NCBI GenBank assembly: GCA_965217265.1
Contig: CBDCHP010000018.1
Span: 930,001-994,000, forward strand
From: JAGRGG01 sp965217265
GTDB lineage: Bacteria; Pseudomonadota; Alphaproteobacteria; Geminicoccales; Geminicoccaceae
Length of the DNA: 64,000 nt
Reading direction: 5' to 3'
The position numbers were made by a program, and so were the translations under genes. Positions 26,004 to 37,182 of the stretch are shown here, in pieces; the first letter of the stretch is position 1; every line of letters starts with the position of its first letter. Below the pieces are notes generated by a model. That model searched no databases, was not told the DNA's origin, and worked only from the letters and a program-made list of their open reading frames with translations.

Positions 26004-27149
26004 TTATCCGAGCGCGTCCACGAACCGCTTGAACAGGTAGCGGCTGTCGTGCGGGCCGGGCGAGGCTTCGGGGTGGTACTGCACGGCGAAGACCGGCTTG
26101 CCCTTCAAGGCGATGCCCTGGATCGTGCCGTCGAAGAGCGAGCGGTGCGTGACCTCGATACCGTCGGGCAGGTTGCCGTCTTGGATGGCGAAGCCGTGGT
26201 TTTGCGAGGTGATCTCGACCTTGCCCGTGGTCAGGTCCTTGACCGGGTGGTTGGCGCCGTGGTGGCCGAACGCCATCTTCACGGTCTTGGCGCCCAGCGC
26301 CAACCCTAGAAGCTGGTGGCCGAGGCAGACGCCCATGAGCGGCTTGCCGCTGTCGATCAGGCGCTTGATCTCGGGCACGGCGCCCTCCCCCGTCGCGGCC
26401 GGGTCGCCCGGACCGTTGGCGAGCAGCACGCCGTCGGGTTCGAGGGCCAGGATCGCGCCGGCCGGGGTCGCGACGGGCACGACCGTCACCTTGCAGCCGA
26501 GATCGGCGAGGGCGCGCAGGATGTTGCGCTTGACGCCGTAGTCGACGACGACGACGTGCGGCCCCCGTGCGCCCCCTTCGGCGTAGCCGTCGCCCAAGCG
26601 CCAGAAGCCCTGCTCCCAGACGTAGGATCTTGTGCCCGAGACGTTCCCGGTCAGGTCCTGGCCCGCGAGCGGGGCGAGGTTCGCCGCCGCCGCGCGCAGG
26701 CCGTCGACGTCGAAGGCCCCCTTCGGGTCGTGCGCGACCACCGCGTTCTGGGCGCCCCCGTCGCGCAGGAGCGCGGCGAGGCGGCGGGTGTCGACGCCGC
26801 TGATCCCGACGACGCCGTTGTCGGCGAGCCACGTATCGAGCGGGGTCCGGTTGCGCCAGTTCGCGGGCGGCGTCACGGGGGCCCGGGTGACGAGGCCGGC
26901 GGCGTGGGGCGTGGCGGCCTCGGCGTCCTCGTCGTTGGTGCCGACGTTGCCGACGTGCGGGAAGGTGAAGGTGACGATCTGCCCGGCGTAGGAGGGATCG
27001 GTGAGGATCTCCTGGTAGCCCGTCATCGCGGTGTTGAAGACGATCTCGCCCGACGCCCTGCCGGCGGCGCCGAAGCCGGCGCCCTTGAAGACCGTGCCGT
27101 CGGCGAGGGCGAGCATAGCACTCGGCCGCTGGTGACGGGGCGCTTGCAT
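26004..27149 (-). CDS. carA: Carbamoyl-phosphate synthase small (glutaminase) subunit
   Basis: This 381-residue class I glutamine amidotransferase supplies ammonia to CarB. The triad is Cys in MGVCLGHQLLGLALG and His and Glu near the end (YHPEASPGPHDSRYLF). The N-terminal domain begins LALADGTVFKGAGFG. The chosen ATG is at 27149; an in-frame ATG at 27116 would also fit. A sigma-70-like promoter is proposed at 27269-27296. Confidence 0.97.
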   Translation of the reverse strand: MQAPRHQRPSAMLALADGTVFKGAGFGAAGRASGEIVFNTAMTGYQEILTDPSYAGQIVTFTFPHVGNVGTNDEDAEAATPHAAGLVTRAPVTPPANWRNRTPLDTWLADNGVVGISGVDTRRLAALLRDGGAQNAVVAHDPKGAFDVDGLRAAAANLAPLAGQDLTGNVSGTRSYVWEQGFWRLGDGYAEGGARGPHVVVVDYGVKRNILRALADLGCKVTVVPVATPAGAILALEPDGVLLANGPGDPAATGEGAVPEIKRLIDSGKPLMGVCLGHQLLGLALGAKTVKMAFGHHGANHPVKDLTTGKVEITSQNHGFAIQDGNLPDGIEVTHRSLFDGTIQGIALKGKPVFAVQYHPEASPGPHDSRYLFKRFVDALG

Positions 27150-27268
27150 GAAAACCGCAATCCTTCTAGAAGCCCGGCCTCACGTCGCCGCGCGATCGTC
27201 GGCCACTGCCTCGATTGATGGGCCGGCGGGCGGTATTCGCGCGTTCGAAACCGGCTTGAGCGCCCGTG

Positions 27269-27296
27269 CTTGTAGCACCACGTTACCTATCGTCAA
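27269..27296 (-). promoter_or_regulatory. Possible carA promoter
   Basis: On the minus strand TTGACG (27296-27291) and TACAAG (27274-27269) are 16 bases apart, about 120 bases upstream of the carA ATG. This is a plausible sigma-70-type pair but not compelling. The whole 27150-27411 gap is the divergent carA/yqeY promoter region, with an AT-rich TGCTATATAACC on the other side that may serve the plus-strand genes. Confidence 0.35.
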
Positions 27297-27411
27297 GCAA
27301 ACCCCGCCACGAATGCTATATAACCCCTTTGGACCGTTCGCTCTGGTCGTGGCAAAGTACGCCGCGCGGATCGGGGGCGGTCCGTCACACCACGAGCCGA
27401 GGTCACACCGC

Positions 27412-27858
27412 GTGATCAGAGAACGCTTGAACGTATCGTTGAAGGACGCCAGCGAGCGGGGCGACGAGGGCACCGCCTGCACCCTGCGGCTGGTCCTGGC
27501 CGCGCTGAAAGAGCGCGACGTCGCCGCGCGCGAGGAGATCGGCGAGGAGGCGATCGTCACGCTCCTGCGCGACATGGTCGTGCAGCGGCGCGAGGAGGTG
27601 GCGCGCTGCGAGAACAGCGCCCGTCTCGACTTGGCCGAGCAGGAGGCCGACGAGATCGGCGTCCTGGAGCGCTTCTTGCCGCCGCGCCTCGACAAGGCCG
27701 CGATCGGGGTCGCCGTCGACGCCGTGATCCACGACGTCGGCGCCACGCGGCTGAAGGACACCGGCAAGGTGATCGCCACCTTGAAGGAGCGCTACGACGG
27801 GCGGGTCGACGTCTGCGAGGCCAAGCGCCTCGTCTGCCAGCGCCTGTCCGCCAATTGA
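27412..27858 (+). CDS. GatB/YqeY-domain protein
   Basis: This 148-residue helical protein is related to the tail domain of GatB, the amidotransferase subunit for Gln-tRNA/Asn-tRNA. It starts IRERLNVSLKDASERGD and has LRLVLAALKERDVAAR, EIGVLERFLPPRL and KDTGKVIATLKERY. The GTG at 27412 matches the family start; the frame is open upstream only by chance. Its position just before dnaG and rpoD is the usual alphaproteobacterial order. The function is not established. Confidence 0.9.
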   Translation: MIRERLNVSLKDASERGDEGTACTLRLVLAALKERDVAAREEIGEEAIVTLLRDMVVQRREEVARCENSARLDLAEQEADEIGVLERFLPPRLDKAAIGVAVDAVIHDVGATRLKDTGKVIATLKERYDGRVDVCEAKRLVCQRLSAN

Positions 27859-27882
27859 GGCGCCCTTGAAGGGCTTCGAGCG

Positions 27883-29625
27883 ATGGCCGATCCCGCGCTC
27901 GACGACTTCAAGGCGCGGCTGCCGCTGGTCGAGGTGGTCGCCCGCTACGTCCGCCTGACGCGGCGCGGCCGCGAGCACGCAGGCTTGTGCCCGTTCCACA
28001 AGGAGAAGACGCCCTCCTTCAACGTCGTCGGCGACAAGGGCTTCTATCACTGCTTTGGCTGCGGCGCGCACGGCAACGCGATCGACTTCGTCATGGCGAT
28101 CGAGGGCCTGCCCTTTGCCGAGGCCCTCCAGCGCGTCGCCGACCTCACCGGCATCGCGCCCCCTGAGCGCGCGGCGCCCTCGGCGCCGAGGCCCGACCCC
28201 GGCCTGATCGAGGCCAACGCCGCCGCGGCCCGGCTGTTCTCAAGCTGGCTCTGGGGCGAGGCGGGGGGGGAGGCCCGGGCCTACCTGCGCCGGCGCGGCC
28301 TCGGCCGCCGCGCCGCCGACCGCTTCGCGCTCGGCTACGCCCCCGACGGCAACGCGCTGACGGCGGCGCTCAGGCGCGAGGGGTTCGCCGCCGACCTCGC
28401 TGTCGAGGCGGGCCTCCTCGCCCGAAGCGACGACGGGGCCGCCTACGATCGCTTTCGCCACCGCTTGATGTTCCCGATCCACGACCCGCGCGGCCGCGTC
28501 GTCGGCTTCGGCGGCCGGGCGCTCGGCGAGGCGCGGGCAAAGTATCTCAACTCGCCCGAGACGCCGCTCTTTCAAAAGGGCCGCCTGCTCTACGGCCAGA
28601 CGCGGGCGGCGGAGGCCGTCCGCGCCAAGAACCGCCTCGTCCTGGTCGAGGGCTACATGGACGTGGTCGGCCTGAGCCAGGCCGGGATCGAGGGGGCGGT
28701 GGCACCCTTGGGCACCTCGGTCACCGAGGAGCAGTTGGCACGCCTTTGGCGCCACGACGACGCGCCGGTCGTCTGCCTCGACGGCGACAAGGCGGGCACC
28801 GCCGCCGCCCTTCGCCTCGCGCGCCGGGCGTTGCCGCTGATGCAAGGCGGGCGGACGCTGCGCTTCGTCGTCCTGCCCGAGGGCGAGGACCCGGACAGCC
28901 TCGTGCGCCTGGAGGGGTCACGGGCGTTCGGGGCGCGGCTGGACGCGGCCGTACCGTTGTCGGCGATGATCGTCGAGGCCGAGACGGCGGCGGTGGGCGG
29001 CGTGACGACGCCCGAGAGCTTCGCCGATCTCCGCCGCCGGCTGCTCGACTACGCCAACCTCGCCACCGATCCGGGGCTCAAGCGCGGCCTGCGCGACCAC
29101 GTCTTCGCGTGGCTCGACGAGCACCGCTTGGGGCCGAGGCGGCGGATCAAGTCGGCGGGCAGCGGCCACGACAGCGGCGCCGGGCTCGGCCACAGCCTCA
29201 ACCGGGTCGGCAACGATCTGATCACCGCCGTTCTGCAAACGCCGGATTGTCTGCACGAGTTCGAGGAGGAACTCGACGAGATCAAGTTCGAATCGGACGA
29301 ACTGGAAGATTTGAAGCGCGAAATTTTGACGTGGTACGCCGGTACTCAGAGCCTTGACGCCGCCGCGTTGCGCGACCATCTCACCAGCCATCGTTGCGGC
29401 CCGCTCGTTGAGAGGCTCCTCAACCGGCCGACGACCCTGGGTTCGGACCCACAAGACATTGTTGCGTTGCAACAAAAACTGATCGAGTTGCGGCGATTGC
29501 AGGCCCTGCAACGCGATCGGGCGCGGTTGGTGGCACTTTATTCGCAAGGAGATTTTTCCAGCGATGAGGTGCAGTATTTGAAGCGCTCCGTTGATCGGTT
29601 ACAAAATAGTAACAACTATCAATAG
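27883..29625 (+). CDS. dnaG: DNA primase DnaG
   Basis: This 580-residue enzyme makes RNA primers at the replication fork. The N-terminal zinc ribbon has Cys36, His39, Cys57 and Cys60 (CPFHKEKTPSF; YHCFGCGAHGNAIDFVM). The TOPRIM catalytic domain shows VLVEGYMDVVGLSQAG and DGDKAGTAAALR with the acidic residues. The C-terminal helical part (for the DnaB helicase) begins after about 430. The last 130 codons are visibly less G+C-rich than the front. The ATG at 27883 is 24 bases after the yqeY stop. Confidence 0.97.
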   Translation: MADPALDDFKARLPLVEVVARYVRLTRRGREHAGLCPFHKEKTPSFNVVGDKGFYHCFGCGAHGNAIDFVMAIEGLPFAEALQRVADLTGIAPPERAAPSAPRPDPGLIEANAAAARLFSSWLWGEAGGEARAYLRRRGLGRRAADRFALGYAPDGNALTAALRREGFAADLAVEAGLLARSDDGAAYDRFRHRLMFPIHDPRGRVVGFGGRALGEARAKYLNSPETPLFQKGRLLYGQTRAAEAVRAKNRLVLVEGYMDVVGLSQAGIEGAVAPLGTSVTEEQLARLWRHDDAPVVCLDGDKAGTAAALRLARRALPLMQGGRTLRFVVLPEGEDPDSLVRLEGSRAFGARLDAAVPLSAMIVEAETAAVGGVTTPESFADLRRRLLDYANLATDPGLKRGLRDHVFAWLDEHRLGPRRRIKSAGSGHDSGAGLGHSLNRVGNDLITAVLQTPDCLHEFEEELDEIKFESDELEDLKREILTWYAGTQSLDAAALRDHLTSHRCGPLVERLLNRPTTLGSDPQDIVALQQKLIELRRLQALQRDRARLVALYSQGDFSSDEVQYLKRSVDRLQNSNNYQ

Positions 29626-29737
29626 CGTGGAGGATAGCTGCGGCGCGGCTTCGGCCGACCGACAGTCGGTTCATCGTGTCGGTGCGTTCTTAAAAGAATG
29701 CGCCGCGAGACGGTTTGCTCTTCGAGGGGAAGACTTC

Positions 29738-31855
<2,118 letters not shown>

Positions 31856-31885
31856 ACGAAGATCGCTCTATAGATGTAAGAACGT

Positions 31886-31961
31886 GGGCCTGTAGCTCAG
31901 CGGTTAGAGCCGGCCGCTCATAACGGTCTGGTCGTAGGTTCGAATCCTACCGGGCCCACCA
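31886..31961 (+). tRNA. tRNA-Ile2 (anticodon CAT, expected lysidine-modified)
   Basis: The acceptor stem GGGCCTG (31886-31892) pairs with CGGGCCC (31951-31957), followed by ACCA. The anticodon loop CTCATAA gives CAT. The D arm (AGCTCAGCGGTTAGAGC) and the TGGTCG after the anticodon stem match tRNA-Ile2 rather than initiator or elongator Met, so the C should be converted to lysidine by TilS to read AUA. It lies just downstream of rpoD, as in some other Proteobacteria. Calling it Ile2 rather than Met is an inference from these features. Confidence 0.88.
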
Positions 31962-31963
31962 TT

Positions 31964-32096
31964 GCACGCTTCGCGTCCGCTGCGCGGGGCTTTTTCCTCT
32001 TCTTTTTTTGCTCTTGTCCGAGGCTGGCCCTCGGCGGCGGAGCCAGCCTCCTGCGTTGACGCTGGCAAAAAACGCGGCAGCGGATGCGAAGCATTC
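31964..32096 (+). repeat. Palindromic element copy D
   Basis: This is the shortest copy (133 bases). The left arm is GCACGCTTCGCGTCCGCTGC and the right arm ends GCGGATGCGAAGCATTC, with T-rich left and A-rich right inner blocks. The core is in plus orientation and holds a perfect 9-bp inner stem GAGGCTGGC/GCCAGCCTC. It begins two bases after the tRNA CCA end and finishes on the fdxA stop codon (TGA at 32095-32097), between converging transcription units. Confidence 0.9.
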
Positions 32097-32436
32097 AATC
32101 CCCCCCGCCGGGCTCGGGGCTGAAGTATTTCGCGTACTTGTCCTCCTCCTCCTTGAAGGCGGCGGCGTCCTCGGGGGCTTCCTTCTTGCGGGTGATGTTG
32201 GGCCAGGGGCCGGTGCTGTAGACTTGGTTCAGCTCCAGCCACTTCTCGGCCTCGGGCTCGGTGTCGGGCAGGATCGCGTCCACGGGGCACTCGGGCTCGC
32301 ACACCCCGCAGTCGATGCACTCGTCCGGGTTGATGACGAGCATGTTCTCGCCCTCGTAGAAGCAGTCCACGGGGCAGACCTCGACGCAGTCGGTGTGCTT
32401 GCACTTGATGCAGGCTTCGTTGACGACGTAGGTCAT
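32095..32436 (-). CDS. fdxA: 7Fe-8S ferredoxin FdxA
   Basis: This 113-residue ferredoxin binds one 3Fe-4S and one 4Fe-4S cluster. The cluster Cys pattern is CIKCKHTDCVEVCPVDCF, then CIDCGVCEPECPVDAI. The acidic, Lys-rich tail (EDAAAFKEEEDKYAKYF) is standard for the alphaproteobacterial FdxA type. The ATG is at 32436. The stop codon coincides with the end of palindromic repeat D. Confidence 0.96.
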   Translation of the reverse strand: MTYVVNEACIKCKHTDCVEVCPVDCFYEGENMLVINPDECIDCGVCEPECPVDAILPDTEPEAEKWLELNQVYSTGPWPNITRKKEAPEDAAAFKEEEDKYAKYFSPEPGGGD

Positions 32437-32602
32437 GCGGCTGTTCGCTCCTGTATCGGTTGGGTTTCGTCGCGTTCGCGCGGGTTTGGACCGGGGTCTG
32501 GCACAACCGGCGCCAGGCCCGTACGTCGTCGCGACCTCGGGCGCTGCCCACTAGGTAAGATCGGTGCGGTTGACATGAAACCGCTATAGGCGACGAATCG
32601 TT

Positions 32603-34384
32603 CTAACGGCGCTTGAACAGCCGCTCGACATCGTCGCGGCCGAGGGCGACGTAGGTCGGGCGGCCGTGGTTGCACTGGCCCGCGTAGGGCGTCGCCTCCA
32701 TCTGCCGCAAGAGCGCGTCCATCTCGGGCAAGACGAGGCGGCGCCCGGCGCGGATCGAGCCGTGGCAGGACGCGCGCGACAGGACGGCGAGGAGGGCGCC
32801 TTCCAGGGCGAGCGCCGCGCCGGTGTCGGCGAGGTCGTGCGCGACGTCGCGCAACAGCGGCTCCAAAGGCGCGTCTTTGAGCGCCGCCGGCGCCTCGCGC
32901 ACCACGATCGCGTCGCCGAACGGCTCGACGACGAGGCCGAAGCGGAGGAGCGCGTCGGCGTGCTCGGCGAGGCGACGGCACTCCTCCGCCGGCAGTTCGA
33001 CCACGTCGGGCAGCAAGAGCGCTTGGCGCCGCACGCCGCCCGCGTCGAGTTCGGCCTTGAGGCGCTCGTAGACGACGCGCTCGTGCGCCGCGTGCATGTC
33101 GACGAGGACGATCCCGCCCGCCGTCTCGGCGACGATGTAGGTGTCGAACAGTTGCGCCCGCGCCGTGCCGAGCGGCGCGTCGGTGACGGGTGCCGACGCG
33201 GTCTCCGCCGCGGCCTCGGCGACCGGCCGCTCGGGCGGATCGAGCACCGCCGCCCCGGCGTCCTGCCACGCGACCGCCGCCTCGGCGAGGCGAAAGTCGA
33301 GCCGGGGCGTACGCATCACGGACGCGCCCCCGCCGCCCGGGCGCCAGCGGGCGAGGGCGTTCCCCGCCACCGTGTCGGCGACGCGGGCACCCCCTCGCCG
33401 CAGCGCGTCTTTCAAGGCGCTCACCAGCAGGTGGCGCACGCGCCCGGCGTCCTTGAAGCGCACCTCCGCCTTGGCGGGATGGACGTTGACGTCGACGAGG
33501 TCCGGGTCGATCGTGAGCCGCAAGACCGCGAGCGGCTGGCGCCCTTGCGCCATCACGTCGGCGTAGGCCGCGCGCAGGGCACCCTTCAACAGCCGGTCCT
33601 CGACCGGGCGGCGGTTGACGCTCAAATGTTGCAGCCGGGCGTGGTTGCGCGACAGCGTCGGCAAGCCGGCGAGGCCGCTTATGCACAAGCCCTCGACCTC
33701 GGCCTCGATCATCACGGCGTTGGGCAGGAAGTCGCGGCCCATGACGTGGCGCAAGCGCTCGGACGCCCGGCCCAGGTCGGGCTCGGGCGGCACCGCGAAG
33801 ACCCCGCGCCCGTCGATCGTGAGCGACAAGGCGACGTCCGGCCGGGCGAGGGCGAGGCGCCGCACCACGTCGAGGACGCGCTCGCCCTCGTAGCGGGCCG
33901 ACTTCAAGAACTTGCGCCGGGCCGGCACGTTGGCGAACAAGTCGCGCACCTCGACCCGTGTGCCGCGCCCGCCCGCCGCCGGCATCGGCGTACCCACCGC
34001 CCCGGTCTCGACCGTTACGCTGTGCGCGTGCGGGCAAACCGCCGTCCGGGCCGTGATCGTGAGCCGGGCGACCGAGGCGATCGAGGGCAGCGCCTCGCCG
34101 CGAAAGCCCAGGGTCTTGATCAGGGTCAGGCGGTCGTCGGCCAGCTTCGAGGTCGCGTGCCGCTCCAAGGCGAGCGGCAGGTCGTCGGGGCCCATGCCGG
34201 AGCCGTCGTCCTCGACCAGGATGAGGTCGATCCCGCCGCCCGCGATCGTCACCTTGACGCTCAGAGCACCGGCGTCGATCGCGTTCTCGACCAGCTCCTT
34301 CACCGCCGAGGCCGGGCGCTCGACCACCTCGCCCGCGGCGATGCGATCGACGAGATCGCCCGGCAGGCGGCGGATCGCGGCCAT
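32603..34384 (-). CDS. mutL: DNA mismatch repair protein MutL
   Basis: This 593-residue mismatch-repair ATPase links MutS to excision. The GHKL ATPase motifs are VVERPASAVKELVENAIDAG, LVEDDGSGMGPDDLPLAL and KTLGFRGEALPSIASV. The C-terminal dimerisation domain has RASCHGSIRAGRRLVLPEMD and ends QCNHGRPTYVAL. No DQHA(x)2E(x)4E endonuclease motif is obvious, although VDMHAAHERVVYERLKAE sits at the matching place and is close to it. The ATG shares one base with the stop of the M16 gene upstream (TGATG). Confidence 0.97.
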   Translation of the reverse strand: MAAIRRLPGDLVDRIAAGEVVERPASAVKELVENAIDAGALSVKVTIAGGGIDLILVEDDGSGMGPDDLPLALERHATSKLADDRLTLIKTLGFRGEALPSIASVARLTITARTAVCPHAHSVTVETGAVGTPMPAAGGRGTRVEVRDLFANVPARRKFLKSARYEGERVLDVVRRLALARPDVALSLTIDGRGVFAVPPEPDLGRASERLRHVMGRDFLPNAVMIEAEVEGLCISGLAGLPTLSRNHARLQHLSVNRRPVEDRLLKGALRAAYADVMAQGRQPLAVLRLTIDPDLVDVNVHPAKAEVRFKDAGRVRHLLVSALKDALRRGGARVADTVAGNALARWRPGGGGASVMRTPRLDFRLAEAAVAWQDAGAAVLDPPERPVAEAAAETASAPVTDAPLGTARAQLFDTYIVAETAGGIVLVDMHAAHERVVYERLKAELDAGGVRRQALLLPDVVELPAEECRRLAEHADALLRFGLVVEPFGDAIVVREAPAALKDAPLEPLLRDVAHDLADTGAALALEGALLAVLSRASCHGSIRAGRRLVLPEMDALLRQMEATPYAGQCNHGRPTYVALGRDDVERLFKRR

Positions 34385-35763
34385 CAGCCGTTGGTGGGGA
34401 CAGGGGCCGGGGCGGGAACAGGCTTGGCGTCGATGCCGACCGGGTCGCCGACGACGCTGACCAGGAGGTCGCCCTCGAACAGACGCTTTGCCACCCGCTT
34501 GACGTCGTCGAGCGTCACCGCCTCGATGTAGCCGTTGCGCTTGTCGAGGTAGTCGCGGCCGAGATCGGAGGTCTGCATGGCGACCAGCGTGCCGGCGACC
34601 TGGCTGTTCGAGGTCAAGCGCAGGGGAAACGAGCCGGTGAGGTAGGTCTTGGCGTCCTTCAGTTCCTCCTCGCCTACCTCGCCCGCCGTCATGCGCGCCA
34701 TCTCCTGGCGGATCAGCCGGACGCTCTCGGCGACGGCGTCGTTGCGCGTGGCGACGTTCGCCATCCAGACGGGGCCGTGGTCGAGGTCGTAGAGGTAGGC
34801 GTAGGCGCCGTAGGCGAGGCCGCGCTTTTCCCGGATCTCCTGCATCAGCCTGGACGAGAACCCGCCGCCGCCGAGGATGTAGTTGGCGACGTAGGCGGCG
34901 TAGTAGTCCGGGTCCTGGCGCGGGATGCCGGCCTTGCCGGCCATGACGACGCTCTGCGGGATGTCGAGCCGCTCGACCAGGACCGGGCCAGCGCTCTTGA
35001 TCTCGGTATTTGCCACCTCGGGCGCCTTCGCGCTCGCCGGCAGATCGCCGAACGCCTTGTCGAGGAGGGGCTTGAGTTCGTCCGCCGTGATGTCGCCGGA
35101 GATGCCGATGAAGAGGTTGTCCTTGGCGAGTCGCGTCTCGGCGAAGTCCTTGAGGTCGGCCACGTCGATCGCCCCGACGCTCGCCTCGGTGCCGCGCATC
35201 GGACGGCCGTAAGGGTGGTCCTTGAACGCCTGCTCGAACCAGACGCGGGACGAGAGGTAGCGCGGATCGGTGCTGTAGCGCTTGATCTCGGCCAGGACCT
35301 GCCCGCGCACCCGCTCCACCGGCTCCTCGTCGAAGCGGGGCTCGCTCAAGGCGAGGCGCAAGAGGTCGAAGGCGTGGTCGCGCGTCTCGCTCAAGGTCTT
35401 CAGTTCGCCGCTCAGCGTGTCGCGGTCGGCATCGAAGCTGAGCGAGATCGCGTTGTTCTCAAGCTCGCCGCGAAAGGCTTGGCTGTCGTAGGGGCCGGCC
35501 CCCTCGTCGAGCAGGCCCGAGACCATGTAGGCGAGGCCCCCCTTGTCCGTAGGGTCGGTGGCGCTGCCACCATTCTTGAAGGCGAGGCTGAGCGACAAGA
35601 ACGGGATCGCTGGCTCGCTGACGAGGTAGGCGCGGACGCCGCCGTTCGAGACGACCTCCTGCACCTGCGTCGCGGCCTCGGCGGGCTTGGGCATCAGTAC
35701 GTGGTCGCTGAACATGGCAAGCAATCCAAGGCAAAGGGCGCCGGCGCGCCAGGCTGCGATCAT
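34384..35763 (-). CDS. M16-family protein lacking the zinc site (non-catalytic partner)
   Basis: This 459-residue protein has the two-domain M16B fold and an N-terminal signal peptide (GALCLGLLAMFSDHVL). The HxxEH zinc motif is absent: the matching position reads GGLAYMVSGLLDEGAG. The later R/Y pair region (GGGGFSSRLMQEIREKRGLAYG) that contacts substrate is present. This is the pattern of non-catalytic subunits such as the mitochondrial processing peptidase alpha chain, and it is encoded next to a zinc-site-containing M16 protein. A periplasmic heterodimer is likely. The start ATG overlaps the upstream stop as TGATG. Confidence 0.9.
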   Translation of the reverse strand: MIAAWRAGALCLGLLAMFSDHVLMPKPAEAATQVQEVVSNGGVRAYLVSEPAIPFLSLSLAFKNGGSATDPTDKGGLAYMVSGLLDEGAGPYDSQAFRGELENNAISLSFDADRDTLSGELKTLSETRDHAFDLLRLALSEPRFDEEPVERVRGQVLAEIKRYSTDPRYLSSRVWFEQAFKDHPYGRPMRGTEASVGAIDVADLKDFAETRLAKDNLFIGISGDITADELKPLLDKAFGDLPASAKAPEVANTEIKSAGPVLVERLDIPQSVVMAGKAGIPRQDPDYYAAYVANYILGGGGFSSRLMQEIREKRGLAYGAYAYLYDLDHGPVWMANVATRNDAVAESVRLIRQEMARMTAGEVGEEELKDAKTYLTGSFPLRLTSNSQVAGTLVAMQTSDLGRDYLDKRNGYIEAVTLDDVKRVAKRLFEGDLLVSVVGDPVGIDAKPVPAPAPVPTNG

Positions 35764-37172
35764 CACTGCACCGTCCCGGCGTCGGGCGTGGTTGCCGCCG
35801 GGGCGGCGGACGCGCTCAAGGTCGGGTCGGCCGGCAGCAGGCGCCCGGTCACCGAGCGGGCGGGTTTGAGGACCTTCTTCGCCGCCGCCATCACATCGTC
35901 GACCGTGACCGCCGCCAAGCGCTCCGGCCACGCCTCGACGTCGTCGACCGTCTGCCCGGTCGTGAGCGCCGCGCCGAAGATGCGCGCCGCCCCCGAGAGG
36001 CTGTCGCGGGCGTAGACCGACTCGGCCAGCATCCGCTTCTTGACCCGGTCGAGTTCGGCTTGGTCCACGCCGTCCTGCAGGAGCTTGTCGATCTCGGCGT
36101 CGACCGCGGCTTCCAGCGCGCCCATCTCGGCGCCGGGCCGGGGCGAGGCGTAGAGGTAGAAGGTCGTGTCGTCGAGCGCGCTGCCGCGGTAGTAGGTGCC
36201 GGCCGAGGTGGCGAGGCCCTCCTCGACCACGACCGAGCGGTAGAGCCGGCTGGTGCCGCCGCCGCCGAGCAGCTCGCCCAAGACGTCGAGGGCGTAAGCC
36301 TCGCGCCCGTCCGCGGCCGTCATGTAGGAGGGGGCGAGGTAGGTGCGGATCAAGTACGGCTGCTGCACCCGCGCGTCCTTCAAATCGACCTGCCGGGCCG
36401 AGCGCTGCGGCGGCTCCTCGACGCGACTGCGCTCGGGCACGTCCTTCACCGCCACCTTGCCGTAGGTCGCCTCGGCGAGCGGCTTCAACTCGTCCGCCGT
36501 CACGTCGCCGGCGACGATCAGGATCGCGTTGTTGGGCGCGTACCAGTGCTCGTAGAAGTCGAGCGCGTCTTGCTGGGTGTAGGCGGCGATCTCGTCCGCC
36601 CAGCCGATCACCGGCGTGCCGTAGGGGTGGTGCAGGTACTGCACCGCCGACATCTGCTCGCTCAATAAGGACGAGGGCTCGTTGTCGACCCGCTGGCGGC
36701 GCTCTTCGAGGATGACGTCGCGCTCGGTGAGCGTCGACTGCTCGTCAAGCTTCAGGTGCGCCATCCGGTCCGCCTCCATCTCCATGACGAGCGGCAGGCG
36801 GTCCTTGGCGATCATCTGGTAGTAGGCGGTGAAGTCGTTGCTGGTCATGGCGTTGTCGTTGCCGCCGTTCTTCGCCACGATCTTCGAGAACTCGCCCAAG
36901 GGGATGTCGTCGGTGCCCTTGAACATCAAGTGTTCGAGAAAGTGCGGCAGGCCCGACTTGCCTTGCGGGCTGTCGGCCGAGCCGACCTTGTACCAGACCC
37001 AGTGCGCCACGACGGGGGCACGGTGGTTGGGGATCACCACCACCTCCATGCCGTTCTTGAGCGTGAAGGTTTCGGGGTTGAACATGCCGGCATTCGCCGG
37101 TGCCGCACCGGCGAGGGTGAGGCCGATCGTCGTTGCCAAGAGCGTGCTCCTCACGGACCTTGATCCCATCAT
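35763..37172 (-). CDS. M16-family zinc metallopeptidase (catalytic partner)
   Basis: This 469-residue protein has a signal peptide (STLLATTIGLTLAGAAPANA). The zinc motif HxxEH is GLPHFLEHLMFKGT, with the downstream Glu in RDVILEERRQRVD. The C-terminal half holds GGGGTSRLYRSVVVEEGLA. It is predicted periplasmic and to pair with the zinc-less M16 protein encoded directly after it. I use the ATG at 37172; a TTG two codons earlier keeps the same frame. It follows the DUF3035 gene by ten bases. Confidence 0.93.
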   Translation of the reverse strand: MMGSRSVRSTLLATTIGLTLAGAAPANAGMFNPETFTLKNGMEVVVIPNHRAPVVAHWVWYKVGSADSPQGKSGLPHFLEHLMFKGTDDIPLGEFSKIVAKNGGNDNAMTSNDFTAYYQMIAKDRLPLVMEMEADRMAHLKLDEQSTLTERDVILEERRQRVDNEPSSLLSEQMSAVQYLHHPYGTPVIGWADEIAAYTQQDALDFYEHWYAPNNAILIVAGDVTADELKPLAEATYGKVAVKDVPERSRVEEPPQRSARQVDLKDARVQQPYLIRTYLAPSYMTAADGREAYALDVLGELLGGGGTSRLYRSVVVEEGLATSAGTYYRGSALDDTTFYLYASPRPGAEMGALEAAVDAEIDKLLQDGVDQAELDRVKKRMLAESVYARDSLSGAARIFGAALTTGQTVDDVEAWPERLAAVTVDDVMAAAKKVLKPARSVTGRLLPADPTLSASAAPAATTPDAGTVQ

Positions 37173-37182
37173 CTGCAAGAGT

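Noticed and set aside
31886..31961. tRNA-Met reading of the CAT anticodon
   Set aside because: Acceptor stem, D arm and variable region fit tRNA-Ile2 better; a Met identity is not fully excluded.
32433..34037. Long minus-strand frame of 534 codons over mutL
   Set aside because: Same DNA as mutL in another frame; Arg/Ala-rich shadow without motifs.
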